DNA of 64,000 nucleotides from Gammaproteobacteria bacterium (GTDB lineage Bacteria; Pseudomonadota; Gammaproteobacteria; Burkholderiales; Rhodocyclaceae). How positions within the stretch are numbered: the first letter of the stretch is position 1; every line of letters starts with the position of its first letter. The stretch lies in contig JAHJHI010000026.1 in assembly GCA_018824085.1 (NCBI GenBank), forward strand, positions 1 to 64,000, in the 5' to 3' direction. The notes beneath the pieces were generated by a model that did not search any database, had not been told where the DNA came from, and saw only the letters and a list, made by a program, of their open reading frames with translations. The position numbers were made by a program, and so were the translations under genes. Positions 28,086 through 36,895 of this stretch are shown here, piece after piece.

Positions 28086-29029
28086 GCCGTCATGCCGTCG
28101 AGCAGGGCCTGGCGGGTGCGCGGGCTGTCCAGTTGCTGCAACCACCATTCGAGCGCACGACCCCGTTGTGCGCCGCTGCGCCAGGCAATGGAAAAGCGGG
28201 CAAGCGGAGTTTCCGGCGTGCGCCGCACGACGAGGCGTCCGGCGGCAACGTGCCCGCGCACGCGTGGCTCGGGCAGGAAGCCGCAGCCCAGCCCGCGCAG
28301 CTGGGCGCTGATCTTCATGTCGAGCGTCGGCACCGTCAGCACCTCCTGCCCTTGCAGCAGATTGCGTGAAGACGTGGACAGGCGCATGGCGCTGTCTGCG
28401 ATGGCGACCGCGCGATGGGCGCGGATGGTCATCGGGTCGAGTGGCTCCGTGGCGTGTGCGAGCGGGTGGTGCGGGGCGACGGCGAACACGAAGTGGATGT
28501 CGCCGAGCGGGCGCACCTGGATGCCGGCGGCGCGGGTATCGCCGCTGTCTGCGCCGATCGCAAGGTCGGCCGCGCCGGTCAGCAGCGCTTCCCACGTGCC
28601 TGACAGCACTTCCTGACGCAGCCGCAGCCGGGTGGGTGGCGCATTGCCGTCATCGTCGCGCTGATCGAGGAAGGCGCTGGTCAGGTCGAGCATTGTGCGC
28701 GGGCACATCAGCGCGTTGGCGGCGATCGTCAACTGTCCTTCCCAGCCGCTGGCGACCCGCTTGATCCGGCTGGCGACGGCGTCGAGCTCCAGCAGCAGGC
28801 GACGGCCTTCATTCAGCAGCTCACGTCCGGCCGGCGTGAGTATCGCGGTACGGCTGCTTCGATCGAACAGCAGGACGTCAAGTGCGTCTTCCAGCTGGCG
28901 CACGCTGTAGCTCAGCGCGGACGGCACCTTGCCGAGCGAACGGGCGGCGGCCGCGAAGCTGCCCGCTTCATCGATCGTGGCGATCAGCTGGATGGCGTCC
29001 GGTGTCAGCGGGTGGTCGCGCTCGGTCAC
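28082..29029 (-). CDS. LysR family transcriptional regulator
   Basis: N-terminal wHTH LIATIDEAGSFAAAARSLGKVPSALSYSVRQLEDALDVLLFDRSSRTAILTPAGRELL. Confidence 0.93.
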   Translation of the reverse strand: MTERDHPLTPDAIQLIATIDEAGSFAAAARSLGKVPSALSYSVRQLEDALDVLLFDRSSRTAILTPAGRELLNEGRRLLLELDAVASRIKRVASGWEGQLTIAANALMCPRTMLDLTSAFLDQRDDDGNAPPTRLRLRQEVLSGTWEALLTGAADLAIGADSGDTRAAGIQVRPLGDIHFVFAVAPHHPLAHATEPLDPMTIRAHRAVAIADSAMRLSTSSRNLLQGQEVLTVPTLDMKISAQLRGLGCGFLPEPRVRGHVAAGRLVVRRTPETPLARFSIAWRSGAQRGRALEWWLQQLDSPRTRQALLDGMTA

Positions 29030-29049
29030 GGGTGCGCTCCCTTTCAGGC

Positions 29050-29064
29050 TTCAAATAATTTGAA
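29050..29064. promoter_or_regulatory. Putative LysR-type binding palindrome in divergent promoter
   Basis: TTCAAAT-A-ATTTGAA perfect 7-bp inverted repeat containing T-N11-A, between lysR and divergent flavodoxin-like gene. Confidence 0.6.
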
Positions 29065-29196
29065 TGATGATATCAGCGCCATGCGGCGATCGCGGCCCGC
29101 GATGCACCCAGAATTCAGTCATCGAACGACGCAATGCACGACCTGTGTTCGGGTTCGACTTTGTCTCATCCCACATTCATCAAGAAGGAGTTCGAC

Positions 29197-29766
29197 ATGA
29201 CTCAGGTTGCCATCGTGGTTCACAGCGGTTACGGACATACGCTTCGCATGGCGCAGTCGGTGGCGAAGGGTGCCGCCGAAGCAGCCGTGGTGCATACCGT
29301 GGAGATCGATGCGGACGGCAATGTGCCGGATGGTGCATGGGAAACGCTGCGCGCCGCGGACGCCATCGTGTTCGGCAGCCCGACCTACATGGGCAGCGTG
29401 TCCTGGCAGTTCAAGAAGTTTGCCGACGCGAGTTCCAAACCGTGGTTCGGTCAGGCGTGGAAGGACAAGCTGGCGGCCGGTTTCACGAATTCTGCGTCGA
29501 TGAACGGCGACAAGCATTCGACGCTGCACTATTTCATGACGCTGGCGATGCAGCACAGCATGCTGTGGGTGGGCACCGGCCTGATGTCCAGCAACAGCAA
29601 GGCGGCAACGCGCGAGGACGTCAACTACGTCGCGTCGTTCAGCGGCGCGATGGCGGCGACACCGTCCGACGCGGGCGTCGATGAAATGCATGCGGGTGAT
29701 CTGGAAACCGCGCGGCTGTTCGGCCTGCGCGTGGCGCAGCAGGCAGCCCGACTGACGACGGGCTGA
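29197..29766 (+). CDS. WrbA-like flavodoxin/NAD(P)H:quinone oxidoreductase
   Basis: MTQVAIVVHSGYGHTLRMAQSVAKGA...VFGSPTYMGSVSWQFKKFADASS...FTNSASMNGDK. Confidence 0.88.
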   Translation: MTQVAIVVHSGYGHTLRMAQSVAKGAAEAAVVHTVEIDADGNVPDGAWETLRAADAIVFGSPTYMGSVSWQFKKFADASSKPWFGQAWKDKLAAGFTNSASMNGDKHSTLHYFMTLAMQHSMLWVGTGLMSSNSKAATREDVNYVASFSGAMAATPSDAGVDEMHAGDLETARLFGLRVAQQAARLTTG

Positions 29767-29811
29767 TGGCAGGCGGCGGATGCGCGCGCAGGCGCGCGTT
29801 CGCACGCTCCA

Positions 29812-30177
29812 TCAGTAGAGTTCGGGAAAGCGCCCGAGCCAGCTCCACGACACGAACAGCAGCAGCGCGACGACGCCGGTCCAGGTGCCGGTGACGAAAC
29901 AGCAGGCCGCCGGGATGACAAATCCGGCGGTCGCGTCAAGCAGGTGGCCGGACGCGAACCAGCATGCGGTGATTGCCAGCCACTTCAGGATGAATCCGGG
30001 AAGGAAGCGCCGCATCGAGCGATTGTGCCGATAGCTTTGCGCGCGCTCGATCCGGCTTCCGCGACTGCAGTCGCGGAAATACTCGAACGGCCATATGTAG
30101 CGCCACCAGAGCCGCAGCAGCGGCTCGTCCGGTGAGCCGGCCGGATCGGCGTCAGGTTGGGGCGGGCTGTGGCGCAT
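29812..30177 (-). CDS. Hypothetical small membrane protein
   Basis: Central hydrophobic segments (FLPGFILKWLAITACWFASGHLL...VVALLLFVSWSWLG); compatible with flanking gene spacing. Confidence 0.55.
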   Translation of the reverse strand: MRHSPPQPDADPAGSPDEPLLRLWWRYIWPFEYFRDCSRGSRIERAQSYRHNRSMRRFLPGFILKWLAITACWFASGHLLDATAGFVIPAACCFVTGTWTGVVALLLFVSWSWLGRFPELY

Positions 30178-30247
30178 GCGTCCTCCATCATCGATTCATC
30201 CGGCCGGACGAAGCAGGGATCGAGGGCGTCGAGGCCAGGCCCCCGTG

Positions 30248-31060
30248 TTACTTGACCGTGGCTTTCTGGCGCAGTTCGTTCACGTGCGCGGCGATGGTCT
30301 GCTGTTCGAGCCGCTGGGCGATCTGCGGCTTGGCTTCTTCATAGCTGGGCAGCTTCAGGTCACGCACGTCTTCCAGCTTGATGATGTGATAGCCGAAATC
30401 GCTGCGTACCGGCTGCGGCGTGAACTTGCCCTTTTCCAGCTTGACCAGCGCTTCGGAGAACGGCTTCACGTACTGCGCCGGCGAGCTCCAGCCGAGGTCG
30501 CCGCCGCGTTCCTTGGAGCCCGGATCTTCGGAGTCCTTCGCCAGATCTTCGAATTTCTCACCGGCCTGCAGCTTGCCGATGATTTCCTTGGCCTTGTCCT
30601 CGGTCTTCACGAGGATGTGGCGCGCCTTGTATTCCTTGTCACCCAGTCCGGCCTTGACCTTGTCGTACTCGGCCTTGATCGTCGCTTCGGTGATCGGGTG
30701 GGCGCGCAGATAGTCCTGCAGATAGGCCTGGATCAGCACGGCCTGGCGGGCCAGATCAGCCTGGGCGATCAGCGCCGGATTCTTGTCGAGGCCCTTGCTG
30801 GCGGCCGCCTGGGTGATGACTTCGCGGCGGATCAGTTCCTCACGCACGGCCTGCTGCAACTGTTCGCCGTCCTGCTGACCCTGGGCGATCTGATTGCGGA
30901 TCATGACGTCGGCACGGCCCTGGGGAATCGCCTTGCCGTTGACCGTGGCAAACGCACCTTCAGCGGCAGCGGCGGGCTTTTCCTTCGCCTTCTGTGCCAT
31001 GGCGGCCGGAGCGAAGGCGGTCATGACGGCGAGGGACAGGACGGAGAGCGTGTATTTCAT
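30248..31060 (-). CDS. Parvulin-type peptidylprolyl isomerase (PpiC/SurA family)
   Basis: Signal peptide; EYKARHILVKTEDKAKEIIGKLQAGEKFEDLAKDSEDPGSKERGGDLGWSSPAQYVKPFSEAL. Confidence 0.93.
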   Translation of the reverse strand: MKYTLSVLSLAVMTAFAPAAMAQKAKEKPAAAAEGAFATVNGKAIPQGRADVMIRNQIAQGQQDGEQLQQAVREELIRREVITQAAASKGLDKNPALIAQADLARQAVLIQAYLQDYLRAHPITEATIKAEYDKVKAGLGDKEYKARHILVKTEDKAKEIIGKLQAGEKFEDLAKDSEDPGSKERGGDLGWSSPAQYVKPFSEALVKLEKGKFTPQPVRSDFGYHIIKLEDVRDLKLPSYEEAKPQIAQRLEQQTIAAHVNELRQKATVK

Positions 31061-31115
31061 CGGGTTACCTTTCGGGTGGATACCTTGTAGTGCGTACAGG
31101 AGTTCTTCTTGCCGG

Positions 31116-31400
31116 TCAGTCCGGAGCGATTTCGTCCGGTGTCCGGGCCGTGATCGACAATGCGTGAATGTCGTGCTGCATCAACTCGCCGAGCGCAGCA
31201 TAAATGATGCGGTGCCGCGCCACGGTGCGCTGGCCCGCGAAATGTTCGGACACGATTTCAAGCCGGTAGTGCCGGCCGCCGGAGCGTGCGCCCGCGTGTC
31301 CGGCGTGCAGGTGCGAGTCGTCGATGAGTTCGATGGCCTGCGGGGCCAGTGAAGACAGGCGTTCGCGGATCGAAGCTTCCAGTGCAGCCGCTCCGGTCAC
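31116..31400 (-). CDS. BolA family protein
   Basis: [77 protein letters not shown]; probable GTG start. Confidence 0.88.
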   Translation of the reverse strand: MTGAAALEASIRERLSSLAPQAIELIDDSHLHAGHAGARSGGRHYRLEIVSEHFAGQRTVARHRIIYAALGELMQHDIHALSITARTPDEIAPD

Positions 31401-31699
31401 GCCGGAAAGACCTTGCGGAACGGTTTGACGGTGACGCGCGAGAACACGCCCTCGGCGGTGTAGGGATCGTCTTCCATCCACTTCCTTGCGTCTTCGAGCG
31501 AATCGAATTCGGCGACGATGAGGCTGCCCGTGTATCCCGCCGCGCCGGGGTCGACGGCATCGACGGCCGGAAGCGGGCCCGCGATCAGCAGGCGGCCTTC
31601 GTCCTGCAGCGCCTGCAGGCGGGCGAGGTGCCCGGGGCGTGCTTCGGAGCGCTTCTGGAGGCTGCCGGCGACATCCTCTCCCATCAATGCGTAATACAT
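31397..31699 (-). CDS. YciI family protein
   Basis: [45 protein letters not shown]... Confidence 0.9.
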   Translation of the reverse strand: MYYALMGEDVAGSLQKRSEARPGHLARLQALQDEGRLLIAGPLPAVDAVDPGAAGYTGSLIVAEFDSLEDARKWMEDDPYTAEGVFSRVTVKPFRKVFPA

Positions 31700-31727
31700 T
31701 CAGACCTCTTGGTTGCGGCGTATTTAA

Positions 31728-32336
31728 TCAGGAATTCTTTTCTTCGATGTGACGCGACAGCATGAAACCCTGTGCGAGCACGAACAGGAACATCAGACCC
31801 ATGCCGCCGTAGAGTTTGAAATCGACCCACGTTTCCTCGCTGTAGGTGTACGCCACATACAGATTGAGAATGCCCATGACGACGAAGAATCCGATCCACG
31901 ACGCGTTGAGGCGCGACCATATCGCATCGGGCAGTTCCATCTGCGGCTGCATCAGCTTGCGGATCAGGTTGCGCTTCAGGAACAGGGCCGAGACGCCGAG
32001 TGTGAGGGCAAACATCCAGTAGAGCACGGTCGGCTTCCACTTGATGAAGGTCGCATCGTGCAGATAGATCGTGGCGCCGCCGAACACGACGATGATGCCC
32101 AGGCTGATCCAGAGCATGACCTCCACCTTGCGTCCGCGCGCAATCAGCCACAGCACCTGGCCTATCGTGGCGACGATGGCAACCGCCGTGGCGACGAGGA
32201 TCGGCGCCTGGCTTGCGCTGATGTTGTCGCCGAGTACGCGGAGCACCAGCTCATGGGACGCGTCGGGCGACGCACCCGCGAACTTGTAGGCTGCGAAAAA
32301 GAGGAGGACCGGCAGCAGGTCAAACAGAAATTTCAT
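31728..32336 (-). CDS. yciB: Inner membrane septation protein A (YciB/IspZ)
   Basis: MKFLFDLLPVLLFFAAYKFAG...SISLGI-type multi-TM protein; yciB-yciI-bolA-ppiC synteny. Confidence 0.93.
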   Translation of the reverse strand: MKFLFDLLPVLLFFAAYKFAGASPDASHELVLRVLGDNISASQAPILVATAVAIVATIGQVLWLIARGRKVEVMLWISLGIIVVFGGATIYLHDATFIKWKPTVLYWMFALTLGVSALFLKRNLIRKLMQPQMELPDAIWSRLNASWIGFFVVMGILNLYVAYTYSEETWVDFKLYGGMGLMFLFVLAQGFMLSRHIEEKNS

Positions 32337-32553
32337 GGTCGCGGATTATGCCCCTCGGCCACATGGGTGTCCAACGGGGTCTTGAAGTGGGTTGAAACGG
32401 GCATGGAACTGGCTTAGCGAAGAAAAAGTGCCGGCAGGGCGCGCGAATTCATGAAGAAAGTCCCAGAAGCGGCTTGTGAAGCGCGCACAGCCTCACTATC
32501 ATCCCGTCAGGTTTTCCCGCGCGCCTTTGCGTACAACCAAGAAGGAGACTTAG

Positions 32554-32832
32554 ATGAACAAAGCAGAACTGATCGAAGCACTCGCCAAGAAAGCTGATGT
32601 ATCCAAAGCCGCTGCTGGCCGCATGCTCGACGGTTTCCTCGAGTCCGTGACCACCGAACTCAAGAAGGGTGGCAAAGTGACGCTCGTGGGTTTCGGTACG
32701 TTTGCAACCGGCAAGCGCGCTGCCCGTACCGGCCGCAATCCGCGCACCGGCGACACGATCAAGATTCCGGCTGCCAAGACCGCCAAGTTTACCGCGGGCG
32801 CTGCGCTGAAGAAGTCGATCAACAAGAAGTAA
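32554..32832 (+). CDS. hupB: HU family DNA-binding protein
   Basis: [50 protein letters not shown]...[33 protein letters not shown]. Confidence 0.95.
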   Translation: MNKAELIEALAKKADVSKAAAGRMLDGFLESVTTELKKGGKVTLVGFGTFATGKRAARTGRNPRTGDTIKIPAAKTAKFTAGAALKKSINKK

Positions 32833-32922
32833 ACAGTTTCCTTGTCCGGATGCGGCAACGCGGCCGTATTCCGGATTGACCAGCTGGCGACGAGGGTTCA
32901 TTGGTTGCGCGTCGGGTCGAAG

Positions 32923-32960
32923 AACGGAGGTCTCCGCATGCCGGGGCCTCCGTTTTTTTT
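32923..32960 (+). terminator. Rho-independent terminator downstream of HU gene
   Basis: AACGGAGGTCTCCGCATGCCGGGGCCTCCGTTTTTTTT. Confidence 0.75.
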
Positions 32961-32992
32961 GTGCACTCCGGGCACGGTGGACACGGCTTTCT

Positions 32993-33421
32993 TCAATCCT
33001 CGCGCTGTGAGGTGTCGTCGCAGACCAGCGTCAGCGCGGCCGAGTTGATGCAGTAGCGCAGCCCGGTGGGGGCCGGGCCGTCTTCGAATACGTGCCCGAG
33101 ATGGGCCTTGCAGCGGTCGCAATGCACTTCCACCCGATGCGCGAACAGCGTGACGTCGTCGCAGGCGCCGATCGGCGCACCGTCCAGCGGGGCGAAGAAG
33201 CTGGGCCAGCCGGTGCCGGATTCGAACTTTGCTTCGGAGTGGAACAGCGCCGCATTGCAGCAGACGCAGTGATACGTGCCGGCCTGCCGGCAGTTCCAGT
33301 AGCGGCCGGTGAAGGCGCGTTCGGTGCCCCGTCTGCGCGTGACGCGGAATTGCTCCTCCGTCAGCCTGCGGCGCCACTCCGGGTCGCTGCACGCGGCCGG
33401 CGACTGCAGTGCGTCGTTCAT
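32993..33421 (-). CDS. msrB: Peptide-methionine (R)-S-oxide reductase
   Basis: [31 protein letters not shown]...[32 protein letters not shown]. Confidence 0.94.
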   Translation of the reverse strand: MNDALQSPAACSDPEWRRRLTEEQFRVTRRRGTERAFTGRYWNCRQAGTYHCVCCNAALFHSEAKFESGTGWPSFFAPLDGAPIGACDDVTLFAHRVEVHCDRCKAHLGHVFEDGPAPTGLRYCINSAALTLVCDDTSQRED

Positions 33422-33552
33422 TTTTCTCCTCCTGTCCTGCGGCGCCCGAATGATACGCGCCACTGTTTGCCGTCGCTGCTCCGACCGGCACGAGGCGCGC
33501 AGGTTCTCGAAGGTCGCGCTAACATCCCGTGTCCGCACCCATTCGTCCGATC

Positions 33553-34326
33553 ATGATCATCGTTCTGTCGCCCGCCAAGTCGCTGGACTACGAGTCTGCG
33601 CTTTCCTGGAAGACCGCCACGCAGCCCGCATTCCTCGAACGTTCGGAAGAACTCGTCGGGCTGTTGCAGAAGAAATCCCCGGCCGAGCTGTCGTCGCTGA
33701 TGGGCATTTCCGATCAGCTCGCAGCGCTCAATGTCGCGCGCTATGCCGACTGGACGCGTGAATACTCGGCGCCGCAGGGACGTCAGGCAGTGTTCGCTTT
33801 CAACGGTGACGTCTATGACGGGCTCGATGCGCGCACCCTCGACCGCGCCGGCATCAACTGGCTGCAGTCCCATGTACGGGTGCTTTCCGGCTTGTACGGC
33901 GTATTGCGCCCGCTGGACCTGATGCTGCCTTACCGGCTCGAAATGGGCACCCGCCTGGCCAACCCGCGCGGCAAGGATCTGTATGCGTTCTGGGGCGATA
34001 TTCCCGCCCGCGCACTCAACGAGGCGTTCGAGAACGATTCGAAGCCGGTGCTGGTCAACCTCGCCAGCGACGAGTACTTCAAGGCGGTGAAACGTCCTGC
34101 GCTGAAGGCGGACGTGATACAGCCGGTGTTCCAGGACTGGAAGGGTGGCCAGTACAAGGTGATCAGTTTTTTCGCCAAGCGTGCACGCGGGTTGATGGCA
34201 CGCTACGCGGCGGAACATCGCATCAGGGATGCCACGGCACTGCGCAGTTTCACCGTTGGTGGCTACGCGCTGGACGAGGACGCATCCAGTGCCGGCAAGT
34301 GGATATTCAGAAGACGCCTTGATTGA
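33553..34326 (+). CDS. yaaA: Peroxide stress protein YaaA (DUF328)
   Basis: MIIVLSPAKSLDYESAL...FNGDVYDGLDARTLDRAGINWLQSHVRVLSGLYGVLRPLDLMLPYRLEMGTRL. Confidence 0.96.
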   Translation: MIIVLSPAKSLDYESALSWKTATQPAFLERSEELVGLLQKKSPAELSSLMGISDQLAALNVARYADWTREYSAPQGRQAVFAFNGDVYDGLDARTLDRAGINWLQSHVRVLSGLYGVLRPLDLMLPYRLEMGTRLANPRGKDLYAFWGDIPARALNEAFENDSKPVLVNLASDEYFKAVKRPALKADVIQPVFQDWKGGQYKVISFFAKRARGLMARYAAEHRIRDATALRSFTVGGYALDEDASSAGKWIFRRRLD

Positions 34327-34353
34327 GGCAACAACATCCGAGGAGAGAGAGCC

Positions 34354-34944
34354 ATGAAGGGAATGAAGCGGGCACTGCCGGTGCTGGTCGTTGCACTGGG
34401 GCTGTTCGGCGGGGCCGGGTCCGCCGCTGCGCAGGAAAACCAGTCAGACCGGTTCTTCCATGAATGCCGTGCTGCCTGGGCGGAGAACAATATCGGCCTG
34501 GCGGACGAACTTTGCTACAAGGCCTTGACCCATCCCGACGCGAACTCGATCACGCCCGATGCCAAATCGCAGCGCCTGTACAACTACGCGCAGCTCAAGC
34601 GCATGCTCGGCGTGTGGGACGGCGCCGAAGAGTTGCTGCGTGAATCCCTGGCGATCGAGGAAAAGCGCGCCGGATCGACGGTCGACCTGCCGCTGGCGCG
34701 TCGCCTTGCCGAGCTGTCGATCACGCTCGCGGCACAGAACAAGTGGAACGAGGGCGTGCAGGTGATAGAGCGCCTGCTGCCGGCGGCAGACCGGTTCCAG
34801 GGCGGGGAACGCGCAGCGATCGGCGAACTGTTCCGCAACTACGTGCCGCAGGTGGCAAGCGCCGGCAAGATGGATCTGGCGCGCCAGCTCAATGAGTTTT
34901 CCCAATCCGCTCCGGCGCCGGAGCCCGGTTTCGTCAATCGCTGA
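34354..34944 (+). CDS. Secreted TPR-like hypothetical protein
   Basis: Signal peptide (ALPVLVVALGLFGGAGSAAAQ); helical repeats resembling TPR. Confidence 0.65.
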   Translation: MKGMKRALPVLVVALGLFGGAGSAAAQENQSDRFFHECRAAWAENNIGLADELCYKALTHPDANSITPDAKSQRLYNYAQLKRMLGVWDGAEELLRESLAIEEKRAGSTVDLPLARRLAELSITLAAQNKWNEGVQVIERLLPAADRFQGGERAAIGELFRNYVPQVASAGKMDLARQLNEFSQSAPAPEPGFVNR

Positions 34945-34952
34945 GGACCATC

Positions 34953-35855
34953 ATGGACGAGTACGAAAGCTCCCTTCCGCCGTCGCCCGACCGGTCGCCT
35001 GATTCGCCACCCGATTCGCTGCAACGGCGCGATTTCCTGATCGCCGCGGGCGCCGCCGGATTCGCGCTGGCGACACAGCCGGTCATGGCGCAGGAACTCA
35101 TCACCACGCCGTCGGACGGCCTGACGACCGGTGAAACCACGATCGCCAGCGCCGACGGCAAACAGCTGCCGCTGTATTTCGCGCGACCGAAGACAAAGCC
35201 GAATCCGCCCGTCGTGCTGGTGGTCCAGGAGATCTTCGGCGTGCACGAGCACATACGCGACGTGTGCCGTCGATTTGCCCAGGCCGGCTATCTGGCGATC
35301 GCACCGGAACTGTACTTTCGCCACGGTGATCCTCGGGCATTGGGCAGCGTTCAGGAGATCATCGAGCGCATCGTGTCGAAGGTGGACGACGCGCACGCAA
35401 TGGGCGATCTCGACAGCAGTGTCGCGTGGGCGAAGACCGAGGGCGGCGACGTGACGCGGCTGAACATCACCGGCTTCTGCTGGGGCGGGCGCATCACCTG
35501 GCTGTATGCGGCGCACCAGCCGGCGTTGCGCTCGGCCGTGGCCTGGTACGGGCGCCTTGACGGCGTGCCGGGTGAGTTGACGCCGCACCAGCCGCTTGAC
35601 CTGACCGACCGGATCAAGGCGCCGGTGCTCGGCCTGTACGGCGGCAAGGACCAGGGCATTCCGGTCAGCGACGTCGAGGCGATGCGCGAGGCGCTGCAGA
35701 AGTCGTCGTCGGCCGCCGCACGCAAATCCGAAATCGTGCTCTACCCGGAAGCGCCGCACGCCTTTCACGCGGACTATCGTCCGAGCTATCAGAAGACCGA
35801 GGCGATGGACGGCTGGAAGCGCTGTCTGGCGTGGATGGCTGCGCTGAACGGCTGA
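34953..35855 (+). CDS. Dienelactone hydrolase family protein with probable Tat signal
   Basis: LQRRDFLIAAGAAGFALA Tat-like leader; VVLVVQEIFGVHEHIRDVCRRFAQAGYLAIAPELY, GFCWGG, APHAFHADY. Confidence 0.92.
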   Translation: MDEYESSLPPSPDRSPDSPPDSLQRRDFLIAAGAAGFALATQPVMAQELITTPSDGLTTGETTIASADGKQLPLYFARPKTKPNPPVVLVVQEIFGVHEHIRDVCRRFAQAGYLAIAPELYFRHGDPRALGSVQEIIERIVSKVDDAHAMGDLDSSVAWAKTEGGDVTRLNITGFCWGGRITWLYAAHQPALRSAVAWYGRLDGVPGELTPHQPLDLTDRIKAPVLGLYGGKDQGIPVSDVEAMREALQKSSSAAARKSEIVLYPEAPHAFHADYRPSYQKTEAMDGWKRCLAWMAALNG

Positions 35856-35869
35856 GTCCGCCGGGCAGC

Positions 35870-36862
35870 TCAGTGGGCCGCGTGAGCGAGTCCCAGTGAC
35901 ACGATGGCTTTGGCGTGCGTGAGGTCGCGTGCCGAGCCGCTGCCGAACAGGCAGGCCGCCAACTGGTTCAGCAGCGGCTGGGGAATGGCGCGATGTCCTT
36001 CCAGCATGTCGCTGATGCAGCGTGCGCTGGCGTCGACATCGTCGGCGGGCGGCAGCGGATTGGTCCGCGGCAACTCGCCGGTTTCCGCCTCGAACAGCGT
36101 GCGTACCGCAAGGTGCTCGAACAGCTGGATGCGCGGGCGGCGCATCGGGTCGGCGAACGAATCGTCGTCGGGCGCACGCATCAGCAGCGCGCGTTCCGGG
36201 GTGCGCAGGAACATGTCGTTCAGGCGCGACAGCAACTGCGTGTCGGCGACACAGATGACGCGCAGGCTGCGCAGCGGCGCCGGATCCAGCAGTTTGGCGA
36301 CGACATGCGCGGTGTTGCGATTGCCCATGCGTTCGCGCAGGCGGATCAGGCTGTCGAGCGAGGGGTTGAGCGCGTCGGTCGGCACGATGGCGCATCGACC
36401 GGAATTCAGCGTCAGCAGCGCCTCGTCCAGTGTCGTGCATGGCGCGTGGCCGAGCAGCCTGAATACGTCGATGGCGCCGGGTCCCACGCCACCCCCGACC
36501 AGCCCATGCACCATGACCGGCACTTCGAGCCGGGCCAGCATCAACGCGAGCAGCGGCATCAGGTTCGGCGCCTGCCCGGCCCTGGCGTAGCTCGGGATGA
36601 CAACCATGCGCGGGCGGTGCTGCGGCAGTTCCATCTCCGGTACACGCTCGTTCAGCGCTCGCGCGAAGCCGGCAATCTCGTCGGCGGATTCGTGCTTCCA
36701 GCGCAGGCTCGCGAGCACGGCGCCCAGCTCCAGCGCCGGAATGCGGCCATCAAGCATGTCGGCAAACAGGCTGTAGGCCTCGCTTTCGGCAAGATCACGG
36801 GCGTCTTCGCCGCCCCGGCTGAGCGCCGACAACATTTCGGTCAGTGACTGTTGGCTCAGCAT
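35870..36862 (-). CDS. YbiB/TrpD2-like (anthranilate phosphoribosyltransferase-fold) protein, copy 1
   Basis: ESEAYSLFADMLDGRIPALELGAVLASLRWKHESADEIAGFARAL...VHGLVGGGVGPGAIDVFRLLGH. Confidence 0.85.
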   Translation of the reverse strand: MLSQQSLTEMLSALSRGGEDARDLAESEAYSLFADMLDGRIPALELGAVLASLRWKHESADEIAGFARALNERVPEMELPQHRPRMVVIPSYARAGQAPNLMPLLALMLARLEVPVMVHGLVGGGVGPGAIDVFRLLGHAPCTTLDEALLTLNSGRCAIVPTDALNPSLDSLIRLRERMGNRNTAHVVAKLLDPAPLRSLRVICVADTQLLSRLNDMFLRTPERALLMRAPDDDSFADPMRRPRIQLFEHLAVRTLFEAETGELPRTNPLPPADDVDASARCISDMLEGHRAIPQPLLNQLAACLFGSGSARDLTHAKAIVSLGLAHAAH

Positions 36863-36895
36863 CGCGTACGGCGCTCCATTTCTTTGGTGACGGTG

